A stretch of DNA of 19,787 nucleotides from JAVBKB01 sp031554275. Its GTDB lineage: Bacteria; Bacillota; Bacilli; JARBTR01. Both the position numbers and the translations under genes were made by a program. Of the stretch, positions 1-6,863 are shown piece after piece. The notes below the pieces were generated by a model that saw only the letters and a program-made list of their open reading frames with translations, was not told where the DNA came from and did not search any database. The stretch is from contig JAVBKB010000179.1 in the NCBI GenBank assembly GCA_031554275.1, forward strand, positions 1-19,787, given 5' to 3'. Numbering within the stretch: position 1 is the stretch's first letter; every line of letters begins with the position of its first letter.

Positions 1-293
1 AAACAGCCGATCTTGATTGTACCTAAATCCAAGCTATGGATGTCAGCAACCTCTTGTTTCATGCTATCATTAATCTGCAGTATCGCTTCAATGTATCTGA
101 GAATACGCTCGCCATTCTGACTAAGTGTTATCCCAGAACGACTTCTTGAAAATAAGGAAAATCCAAAATCCTTTTCTAAATTTGCAATTGCATGACTAAC
201 TGCTGACTGAGTGATCGCTAACTCTTTTCCTGCTTTTGTTAAACTTCCCGTCTCCACTACTTTATAGAAGATTTCATAACGATTGAGCGACAT
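1..293 (-). CDS. LysR-type transcriptional regulator, N-terminal fragment (cut by window edge)
   Basis: Reading leftwards from an ATG at 293 gives 97 codons with no stop before the window edge, so the gene continues outside. The protein begins MSLNRYEIFYKVVETGSLTK and goes on with AGKELAITQSAVSHAIANLE, the classic LysR-family winged helix-turn-helix; the recognition helix is the TQSAVSHAIANLE part, at about residues 28-40. A linker helix follows (residues 60-85), and the IKIG at the edge is the usual entry into the effector-binding domain. Family members are DNA-binding activators or repressors that usually control an adjacent or divergent gene. The effector domain is missing here, so ligand and targets cannot be named. 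A GGTGG lies about 4 bases before the ATG. The next upstream gene (yisL-like) is on the same strand but separated by a terminator, so they are probably not one operon. Confidence 0.9.
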   Translation of the reverse strand, partial: MSLNRYEIFYKVVETGSLTKAGKELAITQSAVSHAIANLEKDFGFSLFSRSRSGITLSQNGERILRYIEAILQINDSMKQEVADIHSLDLGTIKIGC

Positions 294-365
294 CCTTCCA
301 CCCCACTTCTATTTGAAATGAATACTATTATTTTGACACGGATATTAAACGATAGCAATTGAAAA

Positions 366-426
366 GACTACTAAAATAAAAATGCACCCATTTGTGAAAT
401 ATAGGTGCATTTGCATTTAGTAGTCT
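366..426 (-). terminator. Intrinsic terminator after the yisL-like gene
   Basis: A nested inverted repeat: an outer arm AGACTACTAAA at 366-376 pairs with TTTAGTAGTCT at 416-426, and an inner arm AAATGCACC at 380-388 pairs with GGTGCATTT at 404-412. Read on the minus strand the inner stem is followed by a T-rich run (TTTTTATTTT). It begins at the stop codon of the yisL-like gene and separates that gene from the LysR gene. Confidence 0.75.
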
Positions 427-757
427 AACTAATACTATATCCGAGATAAATAACAACCGCTGAAACAATCACAAATCCTATCAAATGCAATAGAAATCCT
501 TCGCCGCGTCTCTTTCTAGCTAGAACCATATCCATTAATCCGAAAATAGCAATACTCAAAAGAATTTTGATAGTGGATGTAGCTGGTTCGTATTCAAATA
601 TGCTTAAGGACACGATTACTCCGGTAACAATCACAGAAACTTGCGAAAGCCGGAACAAAATCTTCACGATTTTGTTTTGATTTAGTGGTGTAAAAACAAG
701 AATTGCAAAGATTAGATAAAACGCAATCCACGAATACACATGATAAATTATTGGCAA
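425..757 (-). CDS. yisL: YisL-family (DUF1516) small membrane protein
   Basis: A 110-residue, very hydrophobic protein with four predicted membrane segments (about residues 5-25, 32-52, 60-80, 88-108) and a basic loop ARKRRGEG at about 80-87. Its layout and the ILFRLSQVSVIVTG and IFGLMDMVLARKRRG stretches match my recollection of B. subtilis YisL (DUF1516), including the tryptophan near residue 10 and the total length near 115. Function is unknown in the family. The start is TTG at 755-757, preceded by GGAGTG about 7 bases upstream; an in-frame GTG at codon 7 is possible but would cut the conserved N-terminus. It lies between btuF and the lysR fragment on the same strand, but the 165-base gap to btuF suggests its own promoter. 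Family assignment is from remembered sequence, not a search. Confidence 0.8.
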   Translation of the reverse strand: MPIIYHVYSWIAFYLIFAILVFTPLNQNKIVKILFRLSQVSVIVTGVIVSLSIFEYEPATSTIKILLSIAIFGLMDMVLARKRRGEGFLLHLIGFVIVSAVVIYLGYSIS

Positions 758-922
758 TATTTTTCACTCCGATCTTTTCTATACTCTATAACTATAGAAT
801 ATTCACTTGGAAAAGTAAATTAAAAGTTGGTCGAAAGTAATATTTGTCATACTAATTCGTTTCCACAAAATGAAAAGCAAAATCTAAAGCATTCCTATCA
901 GTTGATTGCATATTTGCTAAGA

Positions 923-1882
923 TTATGCTGCCTTTTCCACAGCTACTTCGCCATATATTGCCTCAAATAAATCTTTAAGCCCCTCTACTATTCTTGGGCC
1001 AGGGCGAGAAAGCGGATCATTTGGAAGGTCAAACACCATTTGATTTTGAATGGCATTGATTTGACTCCAGCCACTTCTTGACAACACCTGCTTGGTTGCA
1101 TCTGTTTGGTAGGAACCATAAGTTGTAATGATTATATCAGGATTTGCCGCAACGACTTGCTCTTCGCTCATTTTGCTCCATCCATCAATATCTTTTGCCA
1201 CATTATCTGCATTTAACATCGTTAACATTTCGTCCACAAATGTCCCCTTACCTGCAGTGTATATTTCAGGGCTTGGTGAAATCTCTACCCAAACTTCTTT
1301 CTTTTCAGTCACGTTCAATGCCTTAACAGATGATCGCACATCATCCACATCTTTCTTCATCTTGGCAATTATTTCTTCAGCTTGTGGCTCAGTGGCAAGT
1401 ACTTCACCCATTTGTTTGATCGCTTGATAGGTGCCTTCAAAAGTTGTTGCATCCTCAACAGTCAACACTTGAATACCTACATCATGCAGCTGTTGTAAGT
1501 TTGTAGCGTATGTCTTTGCATGATATACAGATAGAATCAGCATATCAGGTTTTGCTGCGATAATTTTTTCAATATTTAGCTCCATACTACCAAATTTCTC
1601 TTTCGATGTTACTTCATTCGGGTAATTATCAAAGTCTGAAACGCCAATAATTCTATCTCCTTCCCCTAAGGCATAGATAATTTCAGTGCTACTTGGCAAT
1701 ACGGAAATAATTTTCATTGGCTTCTTTGTGAATTTCACTTCTTGCTTTAAACCATCGATAACTGTAACCGAATAATCCCCCTTCTCCTCAGTTTTTTCTG
1801 AGGGAGCTTGCGTATTTTTGCACCCAGTAAGGATAGCTGTCATGAAAACAAGTATCAAAATTATGCTCATTACTTTTCTCAA
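923..1882 (-). CDS. btuF: Cobalamin ABC transporter substrate-binding lipoprotein (BtuF-like)
   Basis: The protein has a lipoprotein signal peptide (hydrophobic stretch ending LTGC, with the lipidated cysteine about 21-24 residues in) followed by a class III periplasmic-binding fold: N lobe with ISVLPSSTEIIYALGEGDRI, the conserved KPDMLILS region, a long backbone helix (EIIAKMKKDVDDVRSSVKAL) and a C lobe ending SRPGPRIVEGL. This family captures vitamin B12 or ferric siderophores at the outer membrane face and hands them to a BtuCD-type permease. Cobalamin is inferred from the B12 riboswitch directly upstream. No permease or ATPase gene is in the window, so it must use one encoded elsewhere. 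Start choice: an ATG at 1891 sits only one base after AGGAG, too close for normal initiation, whereas the in-frame TTG at 1882 is about 10 bases away; I prefer TTG, giving 319 residues, but 1891 (322 residues) is not excluded. Confidence 0.85.
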   Translation of the reverse strand: MRKVMSIILILVFMTAILTGCKNTQAPSEKTEEKGDYSVTVIDGLKQEVKFTKKPMKIISVLPSSTEIIYALGEGDRIIGVSDFDNYPNEVTSKEKFGSMELNIEKIIAAKPDMLILSVYHAKTYATNLQQLHDVGIQVLTVEDATTFEGTYQAIKQMGEVLATEPQAEEIIAKMKKDVDDVRSSVKALNVTEKKEVWVEISPSPEIYTAGKGTFVDEMLTMLNADNVAKDIDGWSKMSEEQVVAANPDIIITTYGSYQTDATKQVLSRSGWSQINAIQNQMVFDLPNDPLSRPGPRIVEGLKDLFEAIYGEVAVEKAA

Positions 1883-1917
1883 ACTATTCATTCTCCTCTT
1901 TTCTCGAATTTTAATCC

Positions 1918-1951
1918 CATAAAAAATAAACCCTTTGCATTCACAAGGGTT
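1918..1951 (-). terminator. Riboswitch-controlled intrinsic terminator before btuF
   Basis: On the minus strand the arms AACCCTT and AAGGGTT (1945-1951 and 1929-1935) form a 7-bp stem with an 8-base loop, followed by TATTTTTTAT. It lies between the cobalamin aptamer and the btuF start, where the expression platform of a transcription-terminating B12 riboswitch belongs. Confidence 0.75.
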
Positions 1952-2004
1952 GTCATTAGTTGTCGGTTTCTCCTCCTAACTTTTTTCCCTCCGAAAAAAT
2001 TGGC

Positions 2005-2215
2005 AATTACACATTAAGCAGGTTTCCTGACTCGACACTCTTCTTACTAAGATATTCCTTCCCAGTCGCTTGAAAGGTGCATGCACCAATCTTGACCAGT
2101 GGAAAAAACGTATCTGTTCATCCTGTCTACAGTAGCGGGGGCTGCGTGGTCTCGGTAAAGAGCCAACTTCCCTATTATCCCTAACGGGCACTTAATGACG
2201 GCTATTTAATTGTCT
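2005..2215 (-). promoter_or_regulatory. Cobalamin (vitamin B12) riboswitch
   Basis: On the minus strand the leader contains, in order, AAGTGCCCGTTAGGGA, GGGAAGTTGGC, the diagnostic GCAGCCCCCGCTACTGT, CCACTGG near 2095, and the 3' B12-box element GAGTCAGGAAACCTGC near 2030. This order and these motifs define the cobalamin riboswitch family. It is followed by a terminator and then btuF, so high B12 should shut off btuF transcription. Exact boundaries are estimates. A 71-codon open frame over the same bases is an artefact of this RNA. Confidence 0.93.
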
Positions 2216-2220
2216 TTCCT

Positions 2221-2249
2221 ATTGTAGCGGAACCATTTTGAATTGACAA
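2221..2249 (-). promoter_or_regulatory. Sigma-A promoter for the B12 riboswitch-btuF unit
   Basis: On the minus strand TTGTCA (2244-2249) and TACAAT (2221-2226) are separated by 17 bases, each 5/6 to consensus. Transcription would start near 2214, just before the first riboswitch motif. Confidence 0.7.
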
Positions 2250-2327
2250 CTAGCAGTCGCAGCATTAGCATTAGTTTAGTTTGAATCCTTCACAAAAGAA
2301 TTTAATCTTCGGTACCTGCATTATTTT

Positions 2328-2345
2328 ATTGTTAAACAATACAAT
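2328..2345 (+). promoter_or_regulatory. AT-rich inverted repeat overlapping a possible -10 element upstream of the Nramp gene
   Basis: ATTGTT (2328-2333) and AACAAT (2335-2340) form a perfect 6-bp inverted repeat with a one-base centre, directly abutting TACAAT at 2340-2345, a good -10 hexamer. The matching -35 (TGCATT, 17 bases upstream) is poor, as expected for an activated or weak promoter. A metalloregulator site (Fur, Zur or MntR family) is possible but the repeat is not a clear match to any of them. Confidence 0.35.
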
Positions 2346-2385
2346 AGCAGTAACCTAAGCGAATAAAACCATCATGAGGTACTTG

Positions 2386-2417
2386 AACATTTCATTGTCA
2401 CAAATGAAGTGTTTTTT
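2386..2417 (+). terminator. Intrinsic terminator-like hairpin in the Nramp leader
   Basis: AACATTTCATT (2386-2396) pairs with AATGAAGTGTT (2403-2413), an 11-bp stem with one T-G pair and a 6-base loop, running into six T at 2412-2417. It points the same way as, and lies 73 bases ahead of, the Nramp start codon. No gene precedes it on this strand, so it would act on a leader transcript of the Nramp gene. Confidence 0.6.
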
Positions 2418-2490
2418 CATGAAAAAAATAAATAAATTTTATGTTTTTTTAGTCGCACGGGACAAGAACTTTTCAAGTTAAGGTGATACA

Positions 2491-3753
2491 ATGGAGAATG
2501 TGGAAACATTAAAATTTAAAAAGAACCCCTTTCAAAAATTCAAAAATAAATTAAATTTAAGAAAGATTGCACCTTATTTTGGTCCATCTTTTCTTGTGAG
2601 TGTTGGCTATATAGATCCAGGTAACTGGGCAACTAACCTACAAGGTGGAGCACAATTCGGATATATGTTACTTTGGGTGCTTTTCACCAGTAACTGTATG
2701 GCAATTCTTTTGCAGACCCTAGCTGCAAAACTAGGTATTGCAACTGGTTTATCATTAGCTGAAAACTGTCGAAAGCATTTCCGCAAACCTGTTGCATTAT
2801 TTCTATGGGTTACTGCTGAAGCGGCTGCGCTCGCCACAGATTTAGCAGAATTCCTTGGAGCCGCGCTAGGGATCTACATATTATTTCATATCCCATTGTT
2901 CCCTGCTGCGCTTATTGCTGGAGTGGTCACCTTCTTTGTACTGATTCTAAGTCGCTATGGGTATCGTATCATTGAAATCATTATCATTTCATTTCTGGCA
3001 ATTGTCGCCTTTAGTTATGTTGCTGAACTGATTATGGCCAAACCGAATTTTTTAAAAATTGGTTATCACACATTTGTTCCTCAAATAGACAGTCAAAGTA
3101 TCTATGTTGCAATTGGGATGCTTGGGGCAACGGTCATGCCACATAATATTTTTCTTCATTCAGCATTAATGAAGAACCGGATACCACTTGCTACACTCGA
3201 ACAAAAGAAAAAACAATACAAATTCGCCATTTTCGACTCCTTGATTGCTTTAAACTTAGCTTGGTTTATCAATTCAGCAATGATTATTATGGCGGCGGCA
3301 GTATTTTTTGAAAACCATGTTCCAATTGAAACAATTGAAGCTGCGCACAAAACCTTAATTCCTTTATTAGGAGCCGGAGCCAGCATGATATTTGCAATTG
3401 CATTACTCTCTGCTGGATTATCATCATCTATTACTGGAACACTAGCTGGTCAATATATTCTTGAAGGCTTTTTAAAAATACGCATTCCCTTATGGACACG
3501 TCGATTAATTACAATGATTCCTGCACTTGTCATTATTGGATTAGGAATTGACTCCTTGAAAGCACTTGTCCTCAGCCAGGTGGTTCTTAGTATGCAACTT
3601 CCTTTTACCATCATTCCACTTATCCTACTGACCAGTAACAAAAAAATAATGGGCAGTTTCGTCAACAAGAAAATCACAACCTTTGCAACATGGGTTGTGG
3701 CAGCAGTCATCATTAGTCTAAACATCATTCTGATTTCTTTGGCACTTTCATAA
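2491..3753 (+). CDS. Nramp-family divalent metal transporter (MntH-like)
   Basis: A 420-residue membrane protein of the Nramp family, which imports Mn2+ or Fe2+ by proton symport. The metal-site motifs are intact: DPGN at residues 42-45 in the first helix and MPHN at 216-219 in the sixth, so the Asp, Asn and Met ligands of transition-metal Nramps are all present. This argues against a magnesium- or aluminium-type relative lacking the methionine. About eleven helices follow a basic cytoplasmic N-terminus rich in lysine (residues 8-25). Length is normal for bacterial MntH. AAGGTGA lies 4 bases before the ATG. The leader carries an AT-rich inverted repeat and a terminator-like hairpin, but I see neither a yybP-ykoY manganese riboswitch nor an M-box. 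Transcribed away from btuF and followed by a long hairpin, so it appears monocistronic. Confidence 0.93.
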   Translation: MENVETLKFKKNPFQKFKNKLNLRKIAPYFGPSFLVSVGYIDPGNWATNLQGGAQFGYMLLWVLFTSNCMAILLQTLAAKLGIATGLSLAENCRKHFRKPVALFLWVTAEAAALATDLAEFLGAALGIYILFHIPLFPAALIAGVVTFFVLILSRYGYRIIEIIIISFLAIVAFSYVAELIMAKPNFLKIGYHTFVPQIDSQSIYVAIGMLGATVMPHNIFLHSALMKNRIPLATLEQKKKQYKFAIFDSLIALNLAWFINSAMIIMAAAVFFENHVPIETIEAAHKTLIPLLGAGASMIFAIALLSAGLSSSITGTLAGQYILEGFLKIRIPLWTRRLITMIPALVIIGLGIDSLKALVLSQVVLSMQLPFTIIPLILLTSNKKIMGSFVNKKITTFATWVVAAVIISLNIILISLALS

Positions 3754-3761
3754 TTGACATG

Positions 3762-3822
3762 AATTGAGTCAATTTCATTGTTCATAGGCACAGTGCTTTT
3801 GAATGATGAAACTGACTCAATT
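3762..3822 (+). terminator. Long hairpin after the Nramp gene, probable terminator
   Basis: A 17-bp arm beginning AATTGAGTCA at 3762-3778 pairs with 3806-3822 with one T-G pair; the 27-base loop contains a smaller GCA/TGC hairpin. It starts 9 bases after the Nramp stop. The downstream T-run is weak (AATAGTTTTCC), so termination efficiency is uncertain. It may also serve the convergent acetyltransferase gene. Confidence 0.5.
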
Positions 3823-3904
3823 AATAGTTTTCCAAAAATGACAAATCTAATTGACCAAAATACAATTTCAAATAATCACAATAATTCTGCCTGCGGCTCC
3901 ATTT

Positions 3905-4351
3905 TTATAGAGATCTTTTCAAATAAATCATATCCACTAGCTGTTGTCCATCTTCATACATTGGGTGGTCGTAATTGTCTATAAAAAAGTTTTTAGCTAC
4001 GTGGGATTTTACAAATCCACACCTTTCGTAGAAACGAAGTATCGTGGGGCTATCGCCCGTTCCAACATATAATTCGTTTCCAGATTTTTTGTAGTAATCA
4101 GCGATAAATGAGATTAGCTGTTGACCATATCCATTCCGTTGATATTTAGGAACGGTTACAATATTCTTAATTTCATAAACGCCAGATTGTTCTTGTGTAA
4201 CAACGCAAACTGCCTTAACATCATCATCACACAAGGCAAACATATCACCACGATACAAATATTTTTCTATCATACTTATCTGTTCATCCGCAATCAGTAG
4301 CAAATCCATGTACTTTATTTTATCGTTTTCATTAATTCTCAATATTTCCAT
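3905..4351 (-). CDS. GNAT-family N-acetyltransferase, YvbK-like
   Basis: A 148-residue GNAT acetyltransferase, which would transfer an acetyl group from acetyl-CoA to an amine. The core is clear: a beta strand GVYEIKNIVTVPKYQ, then the acetyl-CoA pyrophosphate loop QRNGYGQQL (Q/R-x-x-G-x-G/A type) and the C-terminal FYERCGF motif. The tail, with FFIDNYDHPMYEDG and DMIYL, resembles what I remember of B. subtilis YvbK; the substrate is unknown. The frame stays open 38 codons further upstream to 4465, but the ATG at 4351 has AAGGGG about 9 bases before it and starts where the fold starts, so the longer form is unlikely. It converges with the Nramp gene. The upstream 139 bases to kimA have a 12-bp palindrome at 4512-4523. 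Confidence 0.85.
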   Translation of the reverse strand: MEILRINENDKIKYMDLLLIADEQISMIEKYLYRGDMFALCDDDVKAVCVVTQEQSGVYEIKNIVTVPKYQRNGYGQQLISFIADYYKKSGNELYVGTGDSPTILRFYERCGFVKSHVAKNFFIDNYDHPMYEDGQQLVDMIYLKRSL

Positions 4352-4511
4352 TCGCAATTTCCCCTTTTCATTTCTCCATATCTTCCAAAAAAAACGAAAT
4401 GGTTCTTTTGAATACGAATACTTGGCATCTAATTCGATTAATTTTTTCAACAATACAAAAATCACACAATCTATTTAGTTGATCCCACATCATTCTTAAT
4501 GACTTGTAACT

Positions 4512-4523
4512 ATTTCATGAAAT
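4512..4523. repeat. 12-bp perfect palindrome between kimA and the acetyltransferase gene
   Basis: ATTTCATGAAAT is a perfect palindrome about 160 bases before the acetyltransferase start and 81 bases after the kimA stop. It could be an operator, or chance in AT-rich DNA. Confidence 0.3.
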
Positions 4524-4604
4524 TCTCCTGTTCAAAATATCATAATCCAATACCTCTCAAATACACATCTACTTTGAAAAGCCTCTGGTGTTTTGAACAG
4601 CAAT

Positions 4605-6425
4605 CTAGATTTTGAAATGATATGGAATGGTTGTCACAACTACATCCTTCCGGAAAATCAAGTAAGTCTTGATTAATAGACTGGATTGGTTATGAAGAAT
4701 GTTATGCCAAGGTTTTTTGGTGACAAACTGCGGAATGATCACTGTAACTTGCATATTATTGTCCTGTGCCTTGTTTTCAACAGTATCAATAAATTTCATT
4801 AATGGACGGATAATGCTACGATATTTCGAAAACATTGTCACAAGTTTGACATCTGGATGTAGTTCTTTCCACTTTTCTTCAAATCGTTTCTCATCTTCAC
4901 GATCAAAGGACACGTAAACAGCATAGACATGGTCAGAAATAGACTGTGCATATCTTAATGAGTTCTCAACCACCTTCGTAATGCCTGCTACAGGTACGAT
5001 CACGACATTGCCATTGTAGACTGGTAGTTCCTCCTCTGGATCAATTCGCAATTTCTTGCCAACTGACAGATAATGTAAATGTATCCTCCGAAATGTATAT
5101 ACAATTATCGGCAAGAAAATCAGTACAAACCATACCCTTTCGAGTTTGGTAATAAAGAACACTGCTAATACAACGAATGATATGATAGCCCCAACAAGAT
5201 TTGCCAACATTTTTGGAATCCAACCCAAAGGTTTTTCTCTAAACCATTTCACAATCATTCCTGTTTGAGAAAGGGTAAATGGGATGAATACACCCACCGC
5301 ATACAGAGGTATCAAGCTTTCTGTTTTGCCCTGAAAAATATATATCAAGATAATTGAAGCAACACCTAATGCAATAATTCCGTTTGAATAGCCGAGCCGA
5401 TCACCACGAATTGTAAACATTCGTGGTATAAAACCATCTCTTGCAAGGTTAAAAGCAAGCTGTGGAAATGCTGAAAACCCTGTATTAGCAGCCAAAATCA
5501 GAATCGCTGTCGTCGCACCTTGAATGATAAAGTACATGAAATCGCGTCCAAAGGTTGTAGCTGCAATTTGTGAAACAACAGTTTCTTTTTCCTTTGGCCC
5601 AATCCCATAGTAGTAAGAGAGAAAAGTAATTCCAGTAAATAGAATCGCAAGTAGGAATCCCATTAATGCTAACGTTTTCGCAGCATTTTTCGGTGATGGT
5701 TCTTTGAAATTAGGAATCGCATTGGAAATTGCTTCAACACCTGTTAACGCTGAAGTACCAGAAGCAAATGCTCTTAAGAGTATGAATAAGGATACTCCTG
5801 CAACTGGTGTACCAATTGAAGGATGTAGACTTGGATCAATACTTCCAGTAACAACTTTAAAGACGCCCACGATAATCATAATGAAGATACATACTACAAA
5901 TAGATACACTGGATACATCAATATTGAGGCTGACTCGGTTAGACCTCGCAAATTTAATAGAGTGATGATCACAACAAAGAAGGTCGCAATCGGTATTGTG
6001 TAGTCATGTAAGCTCGGAACTGCAGAAGTAAAGGCATCCGTACCTGCAGAAACTGACACGGCTACTGTCAAAATATAATCAACCAACAATGACCCACCGG
6101 CTACGAGCCCATAGTTGACACCGAGGTTTTCTTTGGAAACCATATATGCACCACCACCATGTGGGTAAGCATAGATAATTTGGCGATAGGAAATAATCAA
6201 TGCTGATAACAAAATCAAAATCGCAATAGCTATCGGCAAATTGAACCAGAACGCAGCTGCCCCAAGTGTCGCAAGGACAATTAATATCTGCTCTGTGCCA
6301 TATGCAACAGATGACAACGCATCTGAGGAGAGTATCGCTAACCCCTTTAGCTTCGAAAGTCTTTGTTCGCCCAATTCATCTGAAGTCATAGGCTTACCAA
6401 TAAGAAGTCGTTTTAACGGTAACAT
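4605..6425 (-). CDS. kimA: KimA high-affinity potassium importer (APC family, formerly YdaO)
   Basis: A 606-residue protein that is near-collinear with my recollection of B. subtilis KimA (607 residues). Blocks such as LSSDALSSVAYGTEQIL, SYRQIIYAYP, GGGAY, AGGSLLVDYILTVAVS, LTGVEAISNAIP, TGFSAFPQLAFNLARD and LIPLYAVGVFIPFTLSQTGM are shared. Residues 1-450 form about twelve membrane helices of the APC fold; residues 455-606 are the cytosolic C-terminal domain (GNVVIVPVAGITKVV, the HNQSSLLI motif, terminal IPYHFK). KimA imports K+ with protons and in Bacillus is controlled by c-di-AMP at protein and RNA level. The ATG at 6425 has AAGGTGG about 8 bases upstream; a GTG at 6437 lies within that site and is unlikely. 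The expected ydaO riboswitch is not recognisable in the leader. No clear terminator follows. Confidence 0.95.
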   Translation of the reverse strand: MLPLKRLLIGKPMTSDELGEQRLSKLKGLAILSSDALSSVAYGTEQILIVLATLGAAAFWFNLPIAIAILILLSALIISYRQIIYAYPHGGGAYMVSKENLGVNYGLVAGGSLLVDYILTVAVSVSAGTDAFTSAVPSLHDYTIPIATFFVVIITLLNLRGLTESASILMYPVYLFVVCIFIMIIVGVFKVVTGSIDPSLHPSIGTPVAGVSLFILLRAFASGTSALTGVEAISNAIPNFKEPSPKNAAKTLALMGFLLAILFTGITFLSYYYGIGPKEKETVVSQIAATTFGRDFMYFIIQGATTAILILAANTGFSAFPQLAFNLARDGFIPRMFTIRGDRLGYSNGIIALGVASIILIYIFQGKTESLIPLYAVGVFIPFTLSQTGMIVKWFREKPLGWIPKMLANLVGAIISFVVLAVFFITKLERVWFVLIFLPIIVYTFRRIHLHYLSVGKKLRIDPEEELPVYNGNVVIVPVAGITKVVENSLRYAQSISDHVYAVYVSFDREDEKRFEEKWKELHPDVKLVTMFSKYRSIIRPLMKFIDTVENKAQDNNMQVTVIIPQFVTKKPWHNILHNQSSLLIKTYLIFRKDVVVTTIPYHFKI

Positions 6426-6521
6426 GCTCGGCACCACCTTCTAAAAAATTCAAAATTAATCCAATTAATAGAATCATTTTATCACATTAGTTTTTAGTTC
6501 GTCATTGATTATTTCCCACTA

Positions 6522-6776
6522 ATCCTAATTGTCGTTAGAAACTCCCTTGACCTCGTGGTCACCGCGGGAATGAAAATCGGGGGATACCCACTTCAATAGT
6601 AATGATATAAGATAGAAGTGCAAGTCAAAGGGTGAAGTATTATTGGTGGAAAAATCTATTTTCGTATAAAATGCAACTTGAAACTCCCGTTAAATTTACA
6701 AAAACGAGGAACAATTCACGAAGTATTTAAGGATTTTTAGCAAGTTTTAAGTTGAATTTCTATCGACAATTAGGAT
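6522..6776. repeat. Segment bounded by 19-bp inverted repeats between kimA and the germination operon
   Basis: 6522-6540 (ATCCTAATTGTCGTTAGAA) matches the reverse complement of 6758-6776 (TTCTATCGACAATTAGGAT) at 18 of 19 positions. The 255-base segment has no open frame of note and includes the probable kimA promoter region. Repeat ends of this quality bounding a small non-coding segment are typical of a miniature inverted-repeat element, but I could not see a target-site duplication. The left copy lies in the kimA leader and the right copy upstream of it, so the pair may not be in one transcript. Confidence 0.5.
6543..6570 (-). other. Stem-loop in the kimA leader
   Basis: In the leader of kimA, minus strand, TCCC and GGGA enclose an inner 5-bp stem TGACC/GGTCA with an ACGA loop. 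It is GC-rich compared with its surroundings and lies about 120 bases before the kimA start. It belongs to no riboswitch class I recognise. Confidence 0.4.
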
Positions 6777-6809
6777 AAACCAAGCTATTTTTTTTAAAGT
6801 ATGACTTCA

Positions 6810-6842
6810 ACAAACCAAAAGGTAGCACATTTCTGTGCCACC
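6810..6842 (-). terminator. Intrinsic terminator of the germination operon
   Basis: On the minus strand GGTGGCACA, a GAAA tetraloop and TGTGCTACC make a 9-bp stem with one G-T pair, followed by TTTTGGTTTGTT. It begins 22 bases after the stop codon of the C subunit. Confidence 0.85.
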
Positions 6843-6863
6843 CGAATTGCAAGGATTTTCCGA

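Noticed and set aside
1128..1427. 99-codon plus-strand frame opposite btuF
   Set aside because: Antisense shadow of the binding-protein gene.
1976..2191. 71-codon open frame on the minus strand
   Set aside because: It lies entirely in the leader and runs through the core motifs of the cobalamin riboswitch; no ribosome site.
2250..2490. yybP-ykoY manganese riboswitch or M-box upstream of the Nramp gene
   Set aside because: Neither set of conserved core motifs could be found.
5704..6003. 99-codon plus-strand frame opposite kimA
   Set aside because: Antisense shadow of a strongly conserved membrane protein gene.
6550..6572. Possible T-box motif on the plus strand (GTGGTCACCGCGGG)
   Set aside because: The T-box core TGGNACCGCGG is broken by an inserted base, no specifier stem is seen and no gene follows on that strand.
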